Assembly (NCBI GenBank): GCA_030640725.1
Contig: DAOWIV010000032.1
Coordinates: 1 to 8,126 of the forward strand
Reading direction: 5' to 3'
Source: Methanosarcinales archaeon
GTDB taxonomy: Archaea; Halobacteriota; Methanosarcinia; Methanosarcinales; Methanogasteraceae
DNA: 8,126 bases
Of this stretch, positions 4,675 to 8,126 are shown piece by piece (the first letter of the stretch is position 1; the number at the start of each line of letters is the position of its first letter). A program made the position numbers and the translations under genes. The notes beneath the pieces are model-generated. The model was not told the DNA's origin. It did no database searches and saw only the letters and a list, made by a program, of their open reading frames with translations.

Positions 4675-6974
4675 GCCGACAGAAACGCTCGCATCCACAG
4701 GAGACCATCCAGAAGACGCTTGACTGGAAGAGTGTGCCGCGTATGCCGCGCGTCCGCACGACAGACGGGCACCTGATGGACTGGGACCGGGACACTATCG
4801 TGACTCAGCTCGTGAAGGAGACGAAGCTCTCAAGGGAGTTCTACGGAATCGACCCGATAACCGATGAAGAGGCAAAACAGGTCGCAGCAGAGGTCGAGAA
4901 ACGTATCAAGAAGATTGGCGTCAAGTACCTGTCAGGACCGCTTGTGCGCGAGCTCACAAACGTAATTCTTCTCGAGCGCGGGCATCCTGAGTGGCGCAAC
5001 ATCGCAACACGGGTGGGAACCCCGGTCTACGACGCGCACCAGATCGATGTTGGATCAGGCTTCGAGGCGAATGAGAACGCGAATCTCCAGGATAACGCAG
5101 AGACCAGTCACAAGAAAAAAGCCGATAAAATATCTAAAGAGCAATATCTGCTACTGTTGCCCCCAAAACTCGCTGATTACCATCTGAACGGCGACATCCA
5201 CATCCACGACCTCGAGTACTTCGGAACCCGCAGCTTCTGCATGGACTGGGACCTCAGGTACTTCTTCTACTACGGGCTGATGCCGGATGGCAGCGGCACA
5301 AAGTCGAGTGTGGCAGGTCCTGCAAAGAAGCCAGAGGTTGCGATTCTCCATGCGGTGAAGGCTCTCGGGAGTGCTCAGACGAATTTTGCAGGTGGGCAAG
5401 GGTTTTACAACTTTTTGACGTTTCTCGCTCCGTATCTCGAGGGGATGAATTATGAGGAGATCGAACAACTGATGCAGATGTTCGTATACGAGATGACACA
5501 GATGATGGTCGCACGCGGGGGACAGCTCGTATTTTCATCAGTCCAGTTAGCTCCGGGAGTTCCGAAGCTCTGGAGGGACAAACCGATCGTATACAAGGGA
5601 AAAATCTGGAATGGCGATTCCGATCAGGCACCGCTCCACACATACAGCGAGTTCGAGCGGGAGGTCAGGATCTCATTCAAGGCGCTGATGAACGTGATGC
5701 TTGAAGGGGACTACTGGGGCAAGCCGTTTAACTTCCCGAAGCCGGAGATATCGATAGAACCAGATTTCATGGAGGAAGACGAGGAATTCAATAAAGAGAA
5801 CCCCAATCTTCCCACGTATGCCGATTTATATGACCTTACATTCGAGCTTGCTGCAAAATTTGGCGCTCCATACTTTGATAACCAGATCCCGGAGTATCGT
5901 GGGGCAGGAGAAGGAATAAGCTGCTATCAATGCTGTGCTTACAATTTCTCCTCAAATGCGGACACCGATTCCGATTTCGATGACAAACTGATCTTCGCGG
6001 ACGGAAAGCACTTCTCGATGGGCGCGTGGCAGGTGATCTCGATAAACTGCCCGAGAGCCGCGTACCGTGCGAATCGCGACGATCAGGCACTCTTTTCCGA
6101 GCTGAAACACCTGATGGACATCGCGGTGAAACTCTTCAAGATCAAGAGGGTGTGGATGCAACAGATCGTCGAGCGCGGGCGGATGCCGTTTGCGACCCAG
6201 CGCCCGAAGGATCCGATCACAGGGGAGTACGGTTCGCAGGCTGTTGATCTCGAGGGTCTTGTCTATGAAATCGGTGTTGTTGGCATCAATGAGATGGTAC
6301 AGTACCACATCGGACACCAGATGCATGAGTCAAAGGATGCGTGGAAGCTTGCGATCAGGGCGATGACCGAGATGGAGTTATACTCAAAACAACTCAGCGA
6401 AGAGCACGGCATCACGATTGCGCTTGCAAGAACGCCTGCCGAGACGACGACCGGGCGGTTCGCGGTATCAGACATCCTGCACCGCGAGTACTCGAAATGC
6501 GCGAAGGAAGTGGTCAAGGGCGACCTCGATAGTGCGCTTGCACATATCCACGAGACAAGAGACCTCCCGATCTACTACACAAACGGAACGCACGTCCCGC
6601 CGGGTGCAGACGTCTCGCTTACAGAGAGAATAGGACTTGAGCATGTCTTCTTCCCGATCGTTGACGGCGGGAACATCATGCACATCTTCATGGGCGAGAG
6701 CATGCCCAATCCGCAAGGGCTCAGGGACTTTGCGATGCACATTGCAAAGAACACGCAGACCGGATACTTTGCGTTTACACGGGACATGACGATCTGCGTG
6801 GACTGCAACCACATGGCTGCCGGGCTAAAAGACGAGTGTGTAAACTGCGGATCAACGAATGTAGAGCAGCTATCGCGGGTTACAGGGTATCTTCAGGCGG
6901 TATCCGGCTGGAACGCGGCGAAGAAGCAGGAACTTGAGGACCGGAAGCGCTACGGCGGCGGGGAGATGGTGTGA
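4671..6974 (+). CDS. nrdD: Anaerobic (class III) ribonucleoside-triphosphate reductase, large subunit
   Basis: This 767-residue glycyl-radical enzyme converts ribonucleoside triphosphates to deoxy forms under anoxia in the cytoplasm. Residues about 27-118 form an ATP-cone allosteric domain (RVRTTDGHLMDWDRDTIV and on to IATRVGTPVYD). The ten-stranded barrel follows, with DIHIHDLEYF (175-184), C190, the GQGFYNFLTFLAPYL region (243-256) and GISCYQCCAYNF (415-426); C421/C422 are the likely thiyl-radical position by analogy. The C-terminus has a zinc site, C709-x2-C712 and C723-x2-C726. After it come RVTGYL with G739 as the glycyl-radical residue and the usual W-N-x-x-K...E-x-x-x-R tail. The reading frame is intact and of normal length. 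Coupling to nrdH suggests the redoxin-dependent methanogen subtype, not the formate-dependent one. The activase gene nrdG, often adjacent, is not here. The start comes from the ATGA overlap; no strong separate ribosome binding site is seen. Confidence 0.96.
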   Translation: MSRQKRSHPQETIQKTLDWKSVPRMPRVRTTDGHLMDWDRDTIVTQLVKETKLSREFYGIDPITDEEAKQVAAEVEKRIKKIGVKYLSGPLVRELTNVILLERGHPEWRNIATRVGTPVYDAHQIDVGSGFEANENANLQDNAETSHKKKADKISKEQYLLLLPPKLADYHLNGDIHIHDLEYFGTRSFCMDWDLRYFFYYGLMPDGSGTKSSVAGPAKKPEVAILHAVKALGSAQTNFAGGQGFYNFLTFLAPYLEGMNYEEIEQLMQMFVYEMTQMMVARGGQLVFSSVQLAPGVPKLWRDKPIVYKGKIWNGDSDQAPLHTYSEFEREVRISFKALMNVMLEGDYWGKPFNFPKPEISIEPDFMEEDEEFNKENPNLPTYADLYDLTFELAAKFGAPYFDNQIPEYRGAGEGISCYQCCAYNFSSNADTDSDFDDKLIFADGKHFSMGAWQVISINCPRAAYRANRDDQALFSELKHLMDIAVKLFKIKRVWMQQIVERGRMPFATQRPKDPITGEYGSQAVDLEGLVYEIGVVGINEMVQYHIGHQMHESKDAWKLAIRAMTEMELYSKQLSEEHGITIALARTPAETTTGRFAVSDILHREYSKCAKEVVKGDLDSALAHIHETRDLPIYYTNGTHVPPGADVSLTERIGLEHVFFPIVDGGNIMHIFMGESMPNPQGLRDFAMHIAKNTQTGYFAFTRDMTICVDCNHMAAGLKDECVNCGSTNVEQLSRVTGYLQAVSGWNAAKKQELEDRKRYGGGEMV

Positions 6975-6976
6975 GG

Positions 6977-6989
6977 GGGAGGTTCTCCC
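6977..6989 (+). terminator. Short hairpin directly after nrdD
   Basis: GGGAG (6977-6981) and CTCCC (6985-6989) form a five-base stem with a three-base loop, three bases beyond the nrdD stop. No T-run follows, so it may be an mRNA end-stabilising structure or a weak terminator instead of a strong one. The rest of the gap to 7060 shows nothing else. Confidence 0.3.
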
Positions 6990-7064
6990 GAAAGTGTCGT
7001 GTGCATGATAGGGGGTGAGACTTCGAAGAATGGAGCTACAGCCATTTGTTGGGGGATAACTGGG

Positions 7065-7076
7065 AAATATAAATAC
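7065..7076 (+). promoter_or_regulatory. Box A (TATA) promoter of hsdM
   Basis: AAATATAAATAC, preceded by a purine-rich GGG, is a strong archaeal TATA element. It predicts initiation near 7096 and a leader of about 15 bases before the GTG at 7111. This separates hsdM from the nrdHD transcript and supports the GTG start. Confidence 0.6.
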
Positions 7077-7110
7077 GAAAAATGATAAACTGAAGGAAAA
7101 GGGTGTAAAC

Positions 7111-8126
7111 GTGAACAACTTCAATGAAAAGGTCAGCTTCATCTGGTCTGTGGCGGATCTGTTGCGGGGACCCTACCGTCCCAACCAGTATAAGGACGTT
7201 ATGCTGCCCCTAACTGTTCTGCGTCGCATGGACTGTGTGCTGGAACCAATGAAAGAGAAAGTGCTTGAAAAGCAGAAGAGTCTTGCAGACAGCAAGTTTA
7301 AGAATACCGAACCGATCCTGAACAAGGTCGCGGGGCAGTCTTTCCACAATACGAGTCCCTTCACCTTCGAGAAATTGAAAGGCGACCCGGACAAGATCGC
7401 AGCCAACCTGACCCAGTACATTAAGAGCTTCTCGAGCAGTGCTCGTGAGATCATTGACCACTTTGGTTTTGAGGAGCATATCGCGAGACTCGATAAGGCG
7501 GACCGTCTGTACCTGGTCGTCTCAAAGTTCTGTGAAATTGACCTGCATCCGGATAAGGTGCCAAACATCGAGATGGGGTATATCTTCGAGGAACTCATCC
7601 GGCGGTTCAACGAAGCCAGTAATGAGGAGGCTGGCGACCACTTCACCCCGCGGGAGGTTATCAGGCTGATGGTCAACCTGATCTTTGCTCCCGACAGCGA
7701 CATCCTGACAACCTGTGGTATTGTAAAGACGCTTTACGACCCGGCAGCAGGAACCGGCGGGATGCTGTCAGTTTCTGAAGAGTATCTGCGAGAATTAAAC
7801 CCTGACGCCCGGCTTGAGGTTTTTGCGCAGGATTATAATGATCAGGCTTATGCTATCTGCGGATCGGATATGATGATCAAGGATCAGAGCCTTGACAACA
7901 TCCGGTTCGGCGACAGCTTCACAGATGATTATTTCGCGGACAAGACTTTCGATTACATGCTGGCTAACCCACCATTCGGCGTGGAGTGGAAGCCCCAGCA
8001 AAACATTATCCGGAATGAGCATGAAGAACAGGGGTTCGGAGGGCGATTCGGCGCAGGACTGCCGCGTATCAATGATGGATCGTTTCTGTTCCTCCAGCAT
8101 CAGATCAGCAAGATGAAGGACCCGGA
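7111..8126 (+). CDS. hsdM: Type I restriction-modification system DNA methyltransferase subunit, partial (runs off right edge)
   Basis: The frame is open from 7060 to the window end. The GTG at 7111 gives the canonical HsdM N-terminus (NNFNEKVSFIWSVADLLRGP) and has a GGGTG ribosome binding site (7101-7105). The 338 residues present cover the N-terminal helical domain (about 1-155, with YKDVMLPLTVLRRMD) and most of the N6-adenine methyltransferase core. Visible motifs are GDHFTPREV (175-183), the S-adenosylmethionine motif DPAAGTGGML (210-219), GDSFTDD (267-273), catalytic NPPF (286-289) and FGAGLPRINDGSFLFLQHQ (313-331). In such systems HsdM pairs with HsdS, which reads the target, and with HsdR, the translocating nuclease; both would be expected beyond the right edge. 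The last third of a typical 500-residue HsdM is missing only because the window ends. Confidence 0.93.
   Translation, partial: MNNFNEKVSFIWSVADLLRGPYRPNQYKDVMLPLTVLRRMDCVLEPMKEKVLEKQKSLADSKFKNTEPILNKVAGQSFHNTSPFTFEKLKGDPDKIAANLTQYIKSFSSSAREIIDHFGFEEHIARLDKADRLYLVVSKFCEIDLHPDKVPNIEMGYIFEELIRRFNEASNEEAGDHFTPREVIRLMVNLIFAPDSDILTTCGIVKTLYDPAAGTGGMLSVSEEYLRELNPDARLEVFAQDYNDQAYAICGSDMMIKDQSLDNIRFGDSFTDDYFADKTFDYMLANPPFGVEWKPQQNIIRNEHEEQGFGGRFGAGLPRINDGSFLFLQHQISKMKDP

Noticed and set aside
4272..4772. Minus-strand 166-residue ORF
   Set aside because: It runs antisense through tRNA-Arg, all of nrdH and the start of nrdD; it is a shadow frame.
7173..7703. Minus-strand 176-residue ORF
   Set aside because: It is antisense to hsdM, whose motifs clearly define the coding strand.

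Overview
The window looks like a chromosomal segment from an anaerobic euryarchaeon of the methanogen/ANME-related (Methanomicrobia-like) lineages. The support is an archaeal-type tRNA-guanine transglycosylase, a DUF1614 membrane protein, two tRNA genes without encoded CCA, TATA-box (box A) promoters, an archaeal dockerin-like domain, and an oxygen-sensitive class III ribonucleotide reductase paired with a small redoxin. The exact genus cannot be read from the sequence.

Layout. Positions 1-607 (minus) hold the N-terminal two hundred residues of a von Willebrand factor A lipoprotein that starts at GTG and runs off the left edge. Behind it, 644-823 (minus) encodes a C-terminal dockerin-like fragment. 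An in-frame TGA separates it from another open stretch up to about 1003, so this looks like a decayed secreted-protein gene. Positions 1004-1250 are non-coding and built from short interspersed repeats. tgtA (1316-2773, minus) follows, and beside its start is a strong, possibly alternating hairpin (2785-2842). A doubtful small membrane ORF lies at 2780-3040 (plus). An AT-rich gap (3041-3222) may contain a short unannotated transcript. The DUF1614 gene (3223-3882, minus) has a clear promoter. Two divergently oriented tRNA genes come next: tRNA-Pro(UGG), minus, and tRNA-Arg(CCU), plus, with a GC-rich hairpin between them. Only 23 bases after tRNA-Arg begins the nrdH-nrdD operon (4408-6974, plus), whose genes overlap by ATGA. 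The window ends in the first 338 codons of hsdM (7111-8126, plus), the methyltransferase subunit of a type I restriction-modification system, under its own TATA box.

How the genes relate. NrdH and NrdD make deoxyribonucleotides anaerobically, with NrdH as probable electron donor. No nrdG activase gene is present in the window. TgtA inserts preQ0 at G15 of tRNAs, and both tRNAs here carry a G at that position. The left end (vWA lipoprotein, dockerin remnant, repeats) and the right end (hsdM) are accessory in character; the centre is housekeeping. I see no CRISPR array, transposase, integrase or clear novel defence system. The most interesting unexplained signals are the tgtA-proximal alternating hairpin, the promoter-to-poly-T unit at 3053-3158, the repeat mosaic near 1004-1130, and the tRNA-mRNA linkage ahead of nrdH.
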